The position numbers and the translations under genes were made by a program. 64,000 nucleotides of DNA from Halobacillus mangrovi (GTDB lineage Bacteria; Bacillota; Bacilli; Bacillales; Halobacillaceae), in the NCBI RefSeq assembly GCF_002097535.1, contig NZ_CP020772.1, positions 3,760,501 through 3,824,500 of the forward strand. Reading direction: 5' to 3'. Below are positions 63,744 through 64,000 of the stretch, in pieces (position 1 is the first letter of the stretch; every line of letters starts with the position of its first letter). Below the pieces are notes generated by a model. It did no database searches and had not been told where the DNA came from. It saw only the letters and a program-made list of their open reading frames with translations.

Positions 63744-63873
63744 AGAAAAACCTCTCAAAAATTGATAAACTTTTGAGAGGACTGTAGATTTAGTAAACGA
63801 TTTTTAAAACCAATCAAATTGTTCTGAAACCCTATTTTGAAAGGGTTTTGGGCGCTATCACATCATGCCGCCC
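63744..63873 (-). ncRNA. Dispersed small-RNA-like element, copy G
   Basis: Core GGGCGGCATGATGTGATAG then CGCCC (63850-63873), hairpin ACCCTTTC/GAAAGGGT-like (AAACCC-TATTTTG-AAAGGGTTT on the plus strand), degraded TGACTGG box (TTGATTGG) and a strong terminator stem CCTCTCAAAA / TTTTGAGAGG (63751-63780). The 5' half beyond the core is not recognisably conserved up to the window edge. Confidence 0.55.
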
Positions 63874-64000
63874 ATGGTTTCGCAGAAATAAATAAAACAA
63901 AATAGCCTTATACATTTAGTATTATATAAGGGCAGAAGTTCTCTCCATTATGTATTAGTATCTAAAGGATAATCAACATTAGTATGTCATTAGGTATGTC

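Noticed and set aside
31224..63873. CRISPR array or integron cassette interpretation of the repeats
   Set aside because: Spacing is irregular (1.3 to 14 kb), genes lie between, and the repeats end in terminators rather than recombination sites; no cas or integrase gene is present.

Overview
The window looks like chromosome from a low-GC, endospore-forming, salt-adapted Bacillaceae (Halobacillus-like). This is inferred from a CotA-type spore laccase, a GerA-type germinant receptor operon, a choline-to-glycine-betaine pathway, AGGAGG-type ribosome binding sites and Bacillus-like protein sequences. No rRNA, tRNA, CRISPR array, transposase or phage gene was seen.

Layout. 1-11 kb holds mostly housekeeping genes: an AlaX-type editing protein, CotA, a metallophosphatase, a membrane permease of unknown role, the PPDK regulator with pyruvate phosphate dikinase, and an NlpC/P60-SLH wall hydrolase. 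11-15 kb holds betB-betA for glycine betaine synthesis and a stress-type PNPOx protein. 15.5-22.4 kb is a fermentation block: pflB-pflA, adhE and a 75-residue gene, with palindromic operators of the FNR/Rex type at all three. 22.6-26.6 kb holds RlmCD, a TelA-family gene and a gene that appears frameshifted. 26.8-31.1 kb is a four-gene minus-strand cluster (amidohydrolase, Rieske ferredoxin, ferredoxin reductase, second betaine-aldehyde-dehydrogenase-like gene) behind a helically phased repeat array. 32.8-46.1 kb is a sugar regulon: a GH94-like oligoglucan phosphorylase, ABC permeases, two lipoprotein binding proteins, LacI regulator and a YesM/YesN-type two-component system. 46.7-47.4 kb is a HEPN/MNT toxin-antitoxin pair. 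50-55.6 kb is a PrpF-like isomerase with TctCBA transporter, a small lipoyl-like protein and a divergent LysR. 57.3-61.2 kb is a gerA-gerC-gerB operon, followed by gapN.

The most unusual content lies in the long gene-poor intergenic stretches from 31 kb onward. Seven copies of a dispersed element, all on the minus strand whichever way their neighbours run, share a 24-base core, a downstream hairpin, TGACTGG boxes and a strong Rho-independent terminator. Five copies also have a 5' segment, and in the best one a promoter with exact 17-base spacing precedes it. I read this as a multicopy small-RNA gene family or a non-coding mobile element. A second, shorter family carries a conserved 20-base sequence that occurs singly or as inverted pairs, like the ends of a minimal MITE. 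The same stretches carry decayed genes (metallo-beta-lactamase fold, Nudix, membrane proteins), and another remnant, of an RlmCD paralogue, lies beside adhE. This suggests the accessory half of the window has been rearranged and is eroding.

Start codons were moved from the longest open frame where a ribosome binding site clearly favoured an internal start. All functions come from reading motifs and remembered family features; no database search was run.
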